DNA from: JALHVH01 sp964585685
Lineage (GTDB): Bacteria; Acidobacteriota; Aminicenantia; Aminicenantales; Saccharicenantaceae
Length of the DNA stretch: 49,741 nucleotides
Assembly: GCA_964585685.1 (NCBI GenBank)
Contig: CAZPEP010000019.1
Location: 1 to 49,741, forward strand
Reading direction: 5' to 3'
Below the pieces are notes generated by a model that was not told the origin of the DNA, made no database searches, and saw only the letters and a program-made list of their open reading frames with translations. Position numbers and translations under genes: made by a program. Shown piece by piece: positions 8,327 to 16,456 of the stretch; position 1 is the first letter of the stretch, and every line of letters begins with the position of its first letter.

Positions 8327-8498
8327 TTGTGTTCTCCTGTTTTTGTGTTAGAAAAAGTCCCTGCATACTTTCGTTGAGCAGCAGGTTCGTCTCAAGGTCG
8401 GTCAAGTAGTATTGCCGACCTACGATCCAGCTTCGGCCGCCGTCGTGGCTGAGAAGCATCGCTTTGAGCTTGAGCCCCTTTTTGTTTAGAACGTGCAT
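8295..8498 (-). CDS. Small unknown protein overlapping the primase start
   Basis: The 67-aa product begins at an ATG preceded by AAGGAG with seven-base spacing, one of the better ribosome sites of the block. Its last 32 bases overlap the start of the primase-helicase gene in another frame, which suggests translational coupling. The sequence, with GGRSWIVGRQYYLTDLETNLLLNE, looks like a compact soluble domain, perhaps a small DNA-binding or regulatory protein, but no family is recognised. Confidence 0.6.
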   Translation of the reverse strand: MHVLNKKGLKLKAMLLSHDGGRSWIVGRQYYLTDLETNLLLNESMQGLFLTQKQENTNDNEHQLPRS

Positions 8499-8528
8499 TC
8501 GTATTCTCCTTAAATATATTTTTGTGGC

Positions 8529-8681
8529 CTAGCATCTGCTAGGTCCTGTAGCGGCATAGCTTTCGGCCTCTTGGAAGATTTCGTTGACCCGCCCGAAGAC
8601 GTATTCCGTCTCACCGCTTTTATGTCTCGGGCACTCAGCAAAGGGGTTGCTGCCTGCGATGTTGCTTGTAAAAGATCTCAT
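8529..8681 (-). CDS. 50-aa protein coupled to the terminase gene
   Basis: The ATG at 8681 overlaps the TGA of terL in an ATGA arrangement and the frame runs 50 codons to a TAG at 8529. The sequence includes CPRHKSGETEYVFGRVNEIFQEAESYA, which looks like a real short protein. A single CPRH is not enough for a zinc site. It fills most of an otherwise empty 179-base gap. Function unknown. Confidence 0.5.
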   Translation of the reverse strand: MRSFTSNIAGSNPFAECPRHKSGETEYVFGRVNEIFQEAESYAATGPSRC

Positions 8682-10198
8682 GGTTCACGCCTATCTTTTA
8701 CGATCCTGCTCCTGCCACAGTTCTTCATCCATTCGTCCATAAGGGTTGCCGTGTTATCGCGGACTCGCCCACCCTCGCGTCGCCCCACCACTGGCAGCAT
8801 CGACTCCATCTCTTCTGAGGTCATGACTCGCCTCTGGCTCGCGAGCACGCAAGCTCCGGCGACGGCGTTGGCCAGGTCGGAATGCCCGCCCGCGTAATGC
8901 GTGATCAGGTCCTTCCCCCCGCTGCGGGACCGGCGCTCAAGCCCCAGGAGCTGAGCGAGAAGCCGCTTGTTGTCCAGAAGTTCCACGGTCCCGTTCGAGA
9001 CCAGGGGAAGGAAGTTCAGGTAGAGTTCGCTCGCCGTCATAGCCGCGTTCTTGACCTCGATCCCGAATTCCCTAAAGGCTTCGGGAACCCATTCCCCCGC
9101 GTATTTGTCGGATTCCACACTCGAGATCCCGAAGGATTTCAGGACATCGGTTAATTCAGCAACAACCCCCTTCGGCTGGAAGGGCGGGCACCTCTCCCTG
9201 AGAACGTCCAGGACGATCTTTCCCGAGCCCTCCCGATGACAGATCCCCAGCGTGAAGGCGTCCTGCCTGCCGCCGCTCGGATCGATGAACCCGAAATATT
9301 CCGGGCCGTCGATCTTCGGCAGTTCGAACCGCCCCTGGATCATAACGGCCTCAACGAGATCTTGCGTGATGAAAGCCTCTATGTCCTCCCGCCATTCGGC
9401 CTCCCACTCCGCCCGGGCGGCCTGTGGATCCTCCCTCAGCGCATTCTCGATCAGCCGGCGGTCAATCGTCGGGTTCATCGTCCGGGTCGGCGCCTTCCAG
9501 ATCAGGGGCCCGCCAGGTTTCCCGTAGTTGCTCTTGAACTGCTCCCACAGAACCCCGCTCCGGTTATAGGGTGTCGAGATTCCTAAAAGGAGGCTTTCGG
9601 GAATGGTCGCAAGCGCCGGCCGGACCGCAGCCAAGATTTCCTTGTCGGGGTTTGCCGAGTCATCAGATCTGTAGAAGGCCATTTCTTCCAGGACGCAAGC
9701 CAAGAGCGTATAGCCACGGACGGACCTGAATGACGCCGTCTTCACGGCGATTGAAATCCCGTTCCTCAGTTCAATAGTCTCCTGCGTCTCTTTCGCAATC
9801 AGGCCCCTGAGACACTTCACCCGCTGGAAGATCCCAGAGATATAGGCCTTGATAATCCCAGCCTGCGCCTTGTCCACGGCAATGATGAAGATCCAGCCCT
9901 TCTCTCCCGGCGCCAGGTACGGCCTCCAATCCTTGAAACAGGCCAGGAAGACGGCGATTAGCGCCGACGTATAGCTCTTTCCGCTCCGCCGGCCGGCTAT
10001 GACGTAGCTTTCCCGGACCTTCTCGCCCGGCGTCCCCTCGAGACCGGTGCAGTCCTTAAAAAGGACCCGGTCCTCGGCGGTCTCGATCGGCAGCCCGAAG
10101 AGGCCCCGAAGATAGACTTCCCATGCGTGCCAAGTCGATAGGTCTTTGAACAACGGCCCGAAAATATCTTTACTATGAAGGGCATCTATGACGTTCAT
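8678..10198 (-). CDS. terL: Phage terminase large subunit
   Basis: The 506-aa protein is a DNA-packaging motor subunit that cuts concatemeric phage DNA and pumps it into the prohead. The ATPase domain has Walker A AGRRSGKS (68-75) and a Walker B-like LLACVLEEMAFY with the catalytic Glu pair. The nuclease domain has GFIDPSGGRQDAFTLGI, ESDKYAGEWV and HSDLANAVAGA, matching the RNase-H-fold acidic residues of large terminases. The start at 10198 (MNVIDAL) overlaps the upstream TGA by ATGA, preferable to 10219. No portal, protease or capsid gene follows; the downstream genes are replication genes, which is unusual for a complete phage and points to a satellite or rearranged prophage. Confidence 0.9.
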   Translation of the reverse strand: MNVIDALHSKDIFGPLFKDLSTWHAWEVYLRGLFGLPIETAEDRVLFKDCTGLEGTPGEKVRESYVIAGRRSGKSYTSALIAVFLACFKDWRPYLAPGEKGWIFIIAVDKAQAGIIKAYISGIFQRVKCLRGLIAKETQETIELRNGISIAVKTASFRSVRGYTLLACVLEEMAFYRSDDSANPDKEILAAVRPALATIPESLLLGISTPYNRSGVLWEQFKSNYGKPGGPLIWKAPTRTMNPTIDRRLIENALREDPQAARAEWEAEWREDIEAFITQDLVEAVMIQGRFELPKIDGPEYFGFIDPSGGRQDAFTLGICHREGSGKIVLDVLRERCPPFQPKGVVAELTDVLKSFGISSVESDKYAGEWVPEAFREFGIEVKNAAMTASELYLNFLPLVSNGTVELLDNKRLLAQLLGLERRSRSGGKDLITHYAGGHSDLANAVAGACVLASQRRVMTSEEMESMLPVVGRREGGRVRDNTATLMDEWMKNCGRSRIVKDRREP

Positions 10199-10503
10199 GA
10201 CGGCTGCCCCCCGTCCCACGTATGGACAACCTTGATCTTAGGCTTGTCCGTGCCCCCAAGGGTCCGAATCCTTTCTCTCAAGCCATCGGCCTTGCCTTCC
10301 TTGAGAGCTTTGGCCAGGGCGCCTACGGCCCAGGATAAGAGCCGGCAACGGGGGGAACAGAATCGCTTCGCCTCTCGTTTTCCCGCCTTGAGGGGTTTCA
10401 AGCAGGCTTCACAGACCCCGTGGTGCTGGTCTCCCCCGCCCGGCAACGTGCCGTTAACGCGGTCTGATGGCGGGTTTTGCCTAGCCCTATGCTTGTTCAT
10501 CAT
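10195..10503 (-). CDS. Small zinc-finger protein upstream of terL
   Basis: The 102-aa protein carries CEACLKPLKAGKREAKRFCSPRC, a four-cysteine knuckle (CxxC...CxxxC) of the FCS type found in small phage and plasmid proteins that bind nucleic acid. A basic N-terminus and a basic helical C-terminus flank it. Start at 10503, where AGGAGG precedes tandem ATG ATG; this lies inside the end of the upstream gene (17-base overlap), and its stop overlaps terL by ATGA. Longer upstream ATGs are inside the neighbouring frame and lack ribosome sites. It may assist packaging or be an HNH-less remnant; function unproven. Confidence 0.65.
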   Translation of the reverse strand: MMNKHRARQNPPSDRVNGTLPGGGDQHHGVCEACLKPLKAGKREAKRFCSPRCRLLSWAVGALAKALKEGKADGLRERIRTLGGTDKPKIKVVHTWDGGQPS

Positions 10504-11056
10504 TGGTGCCTCCTGTGTGGCCGTCTGCATTGTCCGTAGTATCATCAGGTGAATCCTCTGGCGATGTCGCGTCCTGTGGCACCGCAGACCGTTTTTCGGC
10601 CGCTTTCCGGGTCTCCCGATCGATCTCGGCCGCAATGGTCAGGCAGTCGGGTCCAGATGGCTGGCGCCCTTTCTCAATCTCCTTCAGGGCCAGCAACCCC
10701 TGCCGGACCACGTTGGCATAACTGATCCAGCTCTTGCCGAGTATCGGGCTTAATTCAAGCTGGCCGCGCTTCGCCGCCCGATCGTCGACCACCCCATATT
10801 TTCTGATATACAGGCCCAGGAGCTGCTGGACGCCGAGGCCCTCTATAACCGATGACACAAGGATCCGGGCGTCTGGGGTGATCTCCTCGCCGCCATGCGC
10901 CTCGATAAGCTCCTCCTGGAGAAGGCCCAGCTCGGCCCTGACCTTCTGGAACGTCCTTCCATAAGGCACCCGCTTGCTGTTCACCCAGGACTTCAGCCCG
11001 TGCCGGACGCGCTTGTCGGCGGGGGCCAAAGTGTCCTTTTTCCGTTGTTCAGGCAT
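10487..11056 (-). CDS. Possible small terminase subunit
   Basis: This 189-aa protein lies two genes before terL, where small terminase subunits often sit. It is helical and charged: a basic N-terminus (MPEQRKKDTLAPADKRVRHGLKSWVNSKRV), a middle part with LGKSWISYANVVRQGLLALKEI, and an acidic low-complexity tail (about 150-189). Small terminase subunits commonly have an N-terminal HTH, central helices and a variable tail, so the layout fits, but I recognise no diagnostic motif. Start chosen at 11056, with GAGG six bases upstream; an ATG at 11068 is an alternative with a weaker site. Confidence 0.6.
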   Translation of the reverse strand: MPEQRKKDTLAPADKRVRHGLKSWVNSKRVPYGRTFQKVRAELGLLQEELIEAHGGEEITPDARILVSSVIEGLGVQQLLGLYIRKYGVVDDRAAKRGQLELSPILGKSWISYANVVRQGLLALKEIEKGRQPSGPDCLTIAAEIDRETRKAAEKRSAVPQDATSPEDSPDDTTDNADGHTGGTNDEQA

Positions 11057-11133
11057 GGATGACCTCATCTTTCTTTAACTTGCTGATAATGCGTGAATTG
11101 AGCCGAAACGTGTCGGAAGTCGCAGCCGGGACG

Positions 11134-11155
11134 GTGGCACAAATGTGGCACAAAT
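11134..11155 (+). repeat. Tandem pair of GTGGCACAAAT, repeated inverted at 16638
   Basis: Two exact copies of GTGGCACAAAT stand in tandem. The same 21-base stretch recurs in inverted orientation at 16638-16658, just before the tRNA. The two copies bracket the rep, primase, HTH and cargo genes (about 5.5 kb). Confidence 0.8.
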
Positions 11156-11409
11156 CGCCGCTGGCGCGGCGAATCCCCCCATATGGATACCCCCGACCGT
11201 CTGATATGATATCAGCGGGCCAGGCAGGATCCGGGCGGAGCATTGGGGGCCTTTCGGCTTGGGTGTCCCTCGTAGGCCGTAGGCCTTGTGTGAGCCCATA
11301 GACCCGACCGGCTTGAACCTTGGCTTTATCATCCTTGGGGGGCGACAACAGACGCCTCCCCCTAAGAGCTGGTAAAAGCTAAATAGGCGTAGTTTTTCCC
11401 CGAGAGCCC

Positions 11410-11473
11410 GTACCCTTTTAGTGGTGGCGCGGTACCCTTTTAGTGGTGGCGCGGTACCCTTTTGGTGGTAGCG
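11410..11473 (+). repeat. Three 22-bp iterons
   Basis: Three tandem units with period 22 begin GTACCCTTTTAGTGGTGGCG at 11410, 11432 and 11454. The first two are identical; the third differs at a few bases. They end 11 bases from the stop codon of the candidate initiator gene. Repeats of this length next to a rep gene are typical initiator-binding iterons of plasmids and some phage-plasmids. Confidence 0.8.
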
Positions 11474-11484
11474 AATGGCTTCGA

Positions 11485-12618
11485 TCATGACGGCGGGAGT
11501 CCTTTCAGGTGATGGAATCGGCGGGGATTCAGGTAGATGACGTCGACCGTCCGGTCCTCGGTTCTCTCTGAGGGCAGCGAGGCTTGGAACCGCTCGATGT
11601 AGCCGAGGGCTTGGGCGAGCTCATAAAGTCGGGTGATGGTCGCGCGGACTGCCCGGAAATCCTTGTGTCGCAGGTCCGCGCCGAACTTGAGGTTATCGGC
11701 GAGGTTGAGCCAGTTGATCCGGATCTCGGTCTTTCCCATGCCGTGTTTATGGAGCCACTTGATGAAGAGAACTTCGGCCTTGGTGACGCGGGCGCCCTTG
11801 TGGTCTTTGATCTGCCTGTAAACATCGCACGGGATGAGGCGGAAGCTCTTCTGGATCCCGGCGAGGACAGCGGGGCTGAGCTTGATCTTCCAATGGGCGA
11901 AGCGATAGGAAAGCCCCCCGTCGGAAAAGGTGACGGCGTCCCGGTACTCTTTGAGCTCGTTTTCCTCGACCGACCGATAGACCCACCGGACATCCATGAG
12001 GGGGCGGAAGGCGCCCTCGAGGTTATAGAGATTCTGCTTTCTCTTGGGGTCGTATTTTTCGAACGTCTTGATCATGACCGGGTAATTGGTCCGGGCGAAG
12101 CCTGCCAGGGCCCGCCGCAGCTTCAGGCTTTCGCGACCGGGATAGATCAGCCTGCCCCGCTTTGTTTGCACCTGCTCGGCGCCGGCTCGAGCGTAGAGGT
12201 CCCTTTCCTTCAAGGTGACCCATTCGGGGAATCCGTCGTCGGTGAACCGGGACAGGACGGCCCCGAGGACGCGTTCTTGGTAGAGGTCGAAGTCGATCCC
12301 CTCCATCCCGCCCGAGATGAAGACCTCGACCTCCTTGGGATCGTCGAGGCTGAAAGCCTTTTTCTGTTCGGCGAGGTCTGCGTTCGAGATAAAGAGCGAA
12401 TCCAGAAAGGGCTTGCCGTACTTGACGATGCCCGCCGCGGTGTCGGGCGCGATCCAGGGCGCCTTCCCGTGGAAGGAGACAAGGCTTTGGGTTCTCTTCC
12501 CCTGCCGGGCGCAGGCCTTGCGGGTTTCGACGGTTTGCTCGTAGAGCTGCGAAAGGGCCGCCTCGTCCGACTCGCCGTTCTCGGCCAGGGCCTTGCGGAA
12601 TTCTTCATAACTTATCAT
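11485..12618 (-). CDS. Candidate replication initiator (Rep) protein
   Basis: The 377-aa protein starts at 12618 (MISYEEF), after the primase stop; ORF extension to 12693 overlaps that gene. It is mixed helical and strand, basic, without membrane segments. The C-terminal half contains SFRLIPCDVYRQIKDHKGARVTKAEVLFIKWLHKHG and later RAVRATITRLYELAQALGYIERFQ, resembling winged-helix domains in plasmid initiators of the TrfA/RepA kind. No catalytic motif (HUH, Tyr) is seen. The three 22-bp iterons lying directly after the gene and the primase-helicase directly before it support a role in replication initiation. Family membership is inference. Confidence 0.55.
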   Translation of the reverse strand: MISYEEFRKALAENGESDEAALSQLYEQTVETRKACARQGKRTQSLVSFHGKAPWIAPDTAAGIVKYGKPFLDSLFISNADLAEQKKAFSLDDPKEVEVFISGGMEGIDFDLYQERVLGAVLSRFTDDGFPEWVTLKERDLYARAGAEQVQTKRGRLIYPGRESLKLRRALAGFARTNYPVMIKTFEKYDPKRKQNLYNLEGAFRPLMDVRWVYRSVEENELKEYRDAVTFSDGGLSYRFAHWKIKLSPAVLAGIQKSFRLIPCDVYRQIKDHKGARVTKAEVLFIKWLHKHGMGKTEIRINWLNLADNLKFGADLRHKDFRAVRATITRLYELAQALGYIERFQASLPSERTEDRTVDVIYLNPRRFHHLKGLPPS

Positions 12619-12631
12619 TGAGCGCTCACCC

Positions 12632-14320
12632 CTAGAATGTGGTCTCCTTGAACTCCCAGTACCGGAAATCGCATTCATAGGTTCCGACCTCACGGCTTGC
12701 CTGGACGTCTCGGGCGTATTCGAGATAGAGCCGCCTTGGCTCGTCGCCCTTCTCGCCGTTCCGGAGCCTCAAAAGAAAATGGGCGGCGTATTCGATGCCG
12801 GAGCTTTCTTTCGGAAGGCCCTCCCGGCTCAATTCGGAAACGAGGAGAATCGTGAGGTTCGGGTCCTGGGAATTGAGCTCCTCGAACCCGCCGAGCCAGG
12901 TGTCCACTCCGGCCCGCCTCTCATCGAGTCTCATCGGGAGCTTCTGTAGGCTGTCCACGACGATGAGCACCTTCTCCTGGTTGGTGACGGCCCGCATCTC
13001 GCGGATCTGCGTTCGGATGGTGTCGAGCGTGAGTTTCCGGTCGGATACAAACGCCAGGTTCTTCCGGTCCGCCTGAAATAGGTTCAGCTTTTCGAGGATC
13101 GGCTCCCACCGGCTGTCCTTGTTGAAGAGCTCTTCCCAGTAGTCCACGCGATACTTCCGGCAGAATTCCCGGGCGAGAAGCGACAAGGGCCCGTTCTCGA
13201 AGTCATAATAAATGACGGCCGCCCCGGTATCTGCGACGTTGGAGCCCATCTGGAGGACCACGGTCGTCTTGCCCGCTTTCGGCACGGCGACGATAACGAC
13301 GATTTCCCGCAAGCCGTCCAGGGCCCGGGTCAGTCGCGGGAAGTCTTTCATCGAGAGGCCACGGCACGCGCCGCGTCGACCGCTCTCGATCGCCTGGACC
13401 GCGTCGGGAAGAAGGCTCGGCACGGTGAAGCGGGTGATCGATCCCGCGGCTGCCATCGGCTGGATCTTCTCGGCCCCAAGCGTCAGTGCGAGGACGGCCT
13501 TGGCCTTCTCGTCTCTCGGGCGGTCCCCAAGCCCCTCGATGAAGCTGGAGATGTCCGCCTTGCCCGTGAGCCCCGCCTGCTTCTCCAGGTCGATGAGGAG
13601 GACCGACGCCGCGACCTTGGATATGGCCAGGGCTCGCTCCCTGCCAATCTTGGAGGCGTCCGTATCCCAGCAGACGACAGCCTCTTTCCCCGCGAAGAAG
13701 TGAACGAACTCGTCCCTCCAATCATTCGCCCCACCGGCCGTGGTTGCGATGAAGCCCAGGCTCTCGAGCGCGAGGACGTCTTTCTCGCCCTCGACAAGCC
13801 AAACCCCGCCGTGTTTGACGACCCCCGGCAGGTGGAAGAGGACGCGCCGGACGCCCTTGATATCCCAGACCTTCTTTCCGTCGACGACGTGGTGGAAGTC
13901 AAAATCCTTCGGCCTGAACCTTCGCTTGACGTAGAGCGGGGCACCCTGCTCATCGGTGTAGACGTACTCGGCCTCGAGCGTCTCGCCCGGGACGGGGCGG
14001 TTCCATGCCGCTGGGCGTTCCTTCTTTGCAGGCGACTTGATCTTGGGCTCGCCGAATTCCTCCAGGAGCTTCCGGCAGGCCCCCGCGTCGTCTAGGTTGT
14101 CGAGCCGGGCGACGAAGTCAACGATCGTCCCGCCGGAGTCGTCGTGGAAGTCCTTCCAATGCCAGAAACCGTCCTCGCCCCGAAAGTAGGAGAACGAGCT
14201 GTTGTTGTCGGGCGGATGAAACGGGCAGGATCCCTTTCCGGTGTCGGTGACTTTCAGGCCGCGTCGGCGCGCGAATTCGATGAGGTTGACGTCCCGCTTG
14301 ATCCCGGAAAGGTCGATCAT
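12632..14320 (-). CDS. Primase-helicase (zinc finger, TOPRIM, RecA-like helicase)
   Basis: The 562-aa protein resembles T7 gp4-type bifunctional primase-helicases. The N-terminus has a CHC2-like zinc element (SCPFHPP with Cys32 and His35, then NNSSFSYF). A TOPRIM domain follows: VWLVEGEKDVLALESLG, then AVVCWDTDASK with the acidic pair. The C-terminal RecA-like ATPase has Walker A VPKAGKTT (near 345-352) and Walker B VLIVVDSLQK, with a further VSELSREG strand. It primes and unwinds element DNA. The start has GGGAGGGGG upstream and overlaps the stop of a micro-ORF by ATGA. With the 948-aa primase-helicase the element carries two primases of different folds. Confidence 0.85.
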   Translation of the reverse strand: MIDLSGIKRDVNLIEFARRRGLKVTDTGKGSCPFHPPDNNSSFSYFRGEDGFWHWKDFHDDSGGTIVDFVARLDNLDDAGACRKLLEEFGEPKIKSPAKKERPAAWNRPVPGETLEAEYVYTDEQGAPLYVKRRFRPKDFDFHHVVDGKKVWDIKGVRRVLFHLPGVVKHGGVWLVEGEKDVLALESLGFIATTAGGANDWRDEFVHFFAGKEAVVCWDTDASKIGRERALAISKVAASVLLIDLEKQAGLTGKADISSFIEGLGDRPRDEKAKAVLALTLGAEKIQPMAAAGSITRFTVPSLLPDAVQAIESGRRGACRGLSMKDFPRLTRALDGLREIVVIVAVPKAGKTTVVLQMGSNVADTGAAVIYYDFENGPLSLLAREFCRKYRVDYWEELFNKDSRWEPILEKLNLFQADRKNLAFVSDRKLTLDTIRTQIREMRAVTNQEKVLIVVDSLQKLPMRLDERRAGVDTWLGGFEELNSQDPNLTILLVSELSREGLPKESSGIEYAAHFLLRLRNGEKGDEPRRLYLEYARDVQASREVGTYECDFRYWEFKETTF

Positions 14321-14403
14321 CGCCGCCCCCCTCCCCGCGCCAGGTCAGGATTAAGGCGAAGCTTGGACACCGGGATTTCGATTAGCACTTGCTTGCTGTT
14401 CAC
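14317..14403 (-). CDS. 28-aa micro-ORF with ParB-like motif
   Basis: A GTG at 14403 follows AAGGAG with a seven-base spacer and opens 28 codons ending in a TGA that overlaps the primase ATG (ATGA). The peptide contains VLIEIPVSKLRLNPDL, which matches the start of ParB/Spo0J-type nuclease domains (IPxxxLxxNP). The remaining domain is absent, so it is either a leader peptide that couples translation to the primase or the leftover N-terminus of a ParB-like gene. Confidence 0.5.
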   Translation of the reverse strand: MNSKQVLIEIPVSKLRLNPDLARGGGRR

Positions 14404-14417
14404 TTTCTCGTCTCCTT

Positions 14418-14609
14418 CTAAGCCCAATCCCTCGGCAGCACGGTCCGCCGGGCCATCCACTTGTCGAGGAGGACTCGGTCATATAGAGCTCGCCGCCCGA
14501 CCTTCGTGTAGGGGATCAGCCGGCGGCTAGTGAGCTTTTGAATGTAAGAAACGGACAGGGCCATATATTTGGCTGCTTCCTCGACGCCCAAGTATCGGCC
14601 CTGGTCCAT
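14418..14609 (-). CDS. AlpA/excisionase-like HTH protein
   Basis: A 63-aa MerR-like winged-helix protein of the AlpA/HTH_17 type: YLGVEEAAKYMALSVSYIQKLTSRRLIPYTKVGRRALYDRVLLDKWMARR. Such proteins act as excisionases or activators of integrase genes in mobile elements. Start chosen at 14609 (MDQGRY), immediately after the stop of the preceding HTH gene; longer frames run into that gene. No integrase is seen near it. Confidence 0.8.
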   Translation of the reverse strand: MDQGRYLGVEEAAKYMALSVSYIQKLTSRRLIPYTKVGRRALYDRVLLDKWMARRTVLPRDWA

Positions 14610-14610
14610 G

Positions 14611-14823
14611 CTATTTCTCAAGTCGCTTTCCGAGCTCGATCGGGCTGATGCTCTCTCGCTCGAGCAGGGCATCGAGCGCACGCTTGTCGATCCGCAGGCC
14701 CACGCCCGGAACCTTGGCATAGGGCAGCTTCCGCGCGTGGCAAGCGCGGTACACGGACTTCGGATTCAGGTTGAGATACTCAGAAGTTTCAAAAGCAGTG
14801 AGCCATCTTTTTTCTAAAGGCAT
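14611..14823 (-). CDS. Second HTH_17-type DNA-binding protein
   Basis: The 70-aa protein has WLTAFETSEYLNLNPKSVYRACHARKLPYAKVPGVGLRIDKRALDALL, the HTH_17 pattern of excisionase-like proteins. It starts after a strong GGAGG site and its stop is one base from the next ATG, so the two HTH genes are coupled. Being the first gene of the minus-strand replication block, it may control it. The 220 bases upstream (14824-15043) hold no gene and should contain the block promoter; I could not pick a convincing -35/-10 pair. Confidence 0.75.
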   Translation of the reverse strand: MPLEKRWLTAFETSEYLNLNPKSVYRACHARKLPYAKVPGVGLRIDKRALDALLERESISPIELGKRLEK

Positions 14824-15043
14824 CGTTTCCTCCCTCCTCTCTCTTTCTCCTTCGTGTTGGGCTTGCTTCCATCGTTTTTTGCTTGCACCCCTTGTTGGGG
14901 AAAATTCACCGAGGCCGAAGAATAGAGGAGGAAAGAACCGGATGGGCTTTTATAAACTACTGAACACTAAGCAATTGGAGAGGCGAAAGAAAAAGGAGAA
15001 AAATATATCAGCAAAAGGGAATTTTCGCTATCGCGATTTGGGC

Positions 15044-16456
15044 TCAGTTCTCTTCGCGGCGCGATATGGTGAATTTTGCCTTGTAGCTGCTGGTCCGCCG
15101 ATAGGGGAAGAATGGGTCGTCATCTATCTTGAAAATGTCGCGCAGTCTTTTTCTAAGAGCCTTGATGTGTGGCTTCCAGGTTGGCGAGGCCGTCTTATCC
15201 TTCCAAGAAATTGAGCCTTGGCTCCGGGCCAGCGCCTTCAGTATTACCCACTTGGTATCGGGTTTGCTGCCTCTCCTGTCCTTGAAACCTAACTCGATAA
15301 AGTTCTTCACGCCCAGGGGCCTTTTCGCGCGGATCTCAACCGCCTCTTCCGAGATAAACGTGATAGAGACATCACCCCACTTCATCCCCTCTGGAACACT
15401 TAGAAGAGGGCCGAGGCCCTGGAATGCCTTAAGGGAGGGCCGTGTGGGAGCGGTGTTTGTTGCCCAAATAGGCAAGGGTTTATCGTTGGCAATGAGATCG
15501 AGCGTTTCCAGCACAAAAACCGTAAGGAAAACATCTTCCCTCTTGATCTCGTCCGTATTGATTATGTCTTCAATTCCAAGATATTGCCACTTCCCATCCT
15601 CTCTTTGTTTGCCAATCAACCACGAGATAGCTGGGTTAGTGATATCCCCGTTGGGGTCAATTCCACTCAGGCTTATTGAACATAAGTTTAAGCAGGTTTC
15701 TATTACGTCATCATCAAAGGATCCGTCCCTTTTTTGTCTTTGGAAATCTCTATCTAGATAGAGCTTGGCTTGATCAAAATATCTAGCTTCTAGATTCGTA
15801 ACCAATAAAAAAAAGATATCGGCTGGCGTAATCGGAAGATAAACCTCAGCTTTAGGCCCGAACACGGGGACCATTGTGCCTATGGCTACTTCTGCATCCA
15901 TAAACCTCCCTGCAACCCCCCTAAGAGAATCCTTTAGGACCGATCGTAAAAAGGGACTTCTCATTATTTGCCATAAAAGACGGTGGTCTTCTCCACTACG
16001 TGAAATATCCGGCAGCGGACTTAATTTCATGTCCAATTCCCTTTTTGCCCGCCTAAAGCAATCTGAATATCCAGGGAGATGGAAGACCTCTTTGGTCCTG
16101 AACATAGCAAGATGATTCTCAATATCGAAACCCGGCTCCCATATCACGCTATCCGGATCGACGCCATCAAAGGCATGTTTTTCTATAGAGGGCCAAAAAT
16201 ATCTTCTTCCTGGGTTCAATAGTCTTTCTTCGTTATCATATATGGGGGGACCTTCTCTATCTTCAATCCAATCATCCCATATCTTTTTAATCTTTTCGGC
16301 CCATTCTGATTTACTGATCAGTCCCCTGTGCGCCAGATAGAGGTGAGCCTCAAACCCTAATGGGTCGTTGTCGTTTGGTATGGCGTGATAGGGTTCTTCA
16401 ATCGATTTAAGTAAGAAGTCGATTGCGTTCTTTTTGGCTTCTTGCAGGCCGGACAT
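15044..16456 (-). CDS. Unknown 470-aa cargo protein with winged-helix-like C-terminus
   Basis: The protein is cytosolic by sequence. Middle segments such as WLIGKQREDGKWQYLG (about residues 280-295) resemble the repeats of alpha/alpha-toroid proteins (prenyltransferase/squalene-cyclase type), with further helical pairs before and after. The C-terminal 110 residues contain VKNFIELGFKDRR, KPDTKWVILKALARSQGSI and WKPHIKALRKRLRDIFKID, resembling a winged-helix DNA-binding domain seen in element-borne proteins. Enzyme activity is not supported by any catalytic motif I can see. It is the gene nearest the tRNA, a typical cargo position, and is more AT-rich than the host genes. A defence or regulatory role is possible but unproven. 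Confidence 0.65.
   Translation of the reverse strand: MSGLQEAKKNAIDFLLKSIEEPYHAIPNDNDPLGFEAHLYLAHRGLISKSEWAEKIKKIWDDWIEDREGPPIYDNEERLLNPGRRYFWPSIEKHAFDGVDPDSVIWEPGFDIENHLAMFRTKEVFHLPGYSDCFRRAKRELDMKLSPLPDISRSGEDHRLLWQIMRSPFLRSVLKDSLRGVAGRFMDAEVAIGTMVPVFGPKAEVYLPITPADIFFLLVTNLEARYFDQAKLYLDRDFQRQKRDGSFDDDVIETCLNLCSISLSGIDPNGDITNPAISWLIGKQREDGKWQYLGIEDIINTDEIKREDVFLTVFVLETLDLIANDKPLPIWATNTAPTRPSLKAFQGLGPLLSVPEGMKWGDVSITFISEEAVEIRAKRPLGVKNFIELGFKDRRGSKPDTKWVILKALARSQGSISWKDKTASPTWKPHIKALRKRLRDIFKIDDDPFFPYRRTSSYKAKFTISRREEN

Larger units (their letters stand above)
11057..11484. other. Origin-like noncoding region between rep and terminase block
   Basis: No convincing gene lies in these 428 bases. 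They hold a tandem 11-bp repeat (11134-11155) and three 22-bp iterons (11410-11473), annotated separately. An apparent minus-strand frame at 11075-11488 merely translates the iterons. Position next to a candidate initiator gene makes this a plausible replication origin. Confidence 0.5.

Noticed and set aside
11075..11488. Minus-strand 137-aa frame over the iteron region
   Set aside because: Its N-terminal part is only the translation of the 22-bp repeats, and it has no domain or ribosome site.
11584..12621. Plus-strand 345-aa frame opposite the rep gene
   Set aside because: Low-complexity Leu/Asp/Gly/Pro composition and no start signal; shadow of the rep coding strand.
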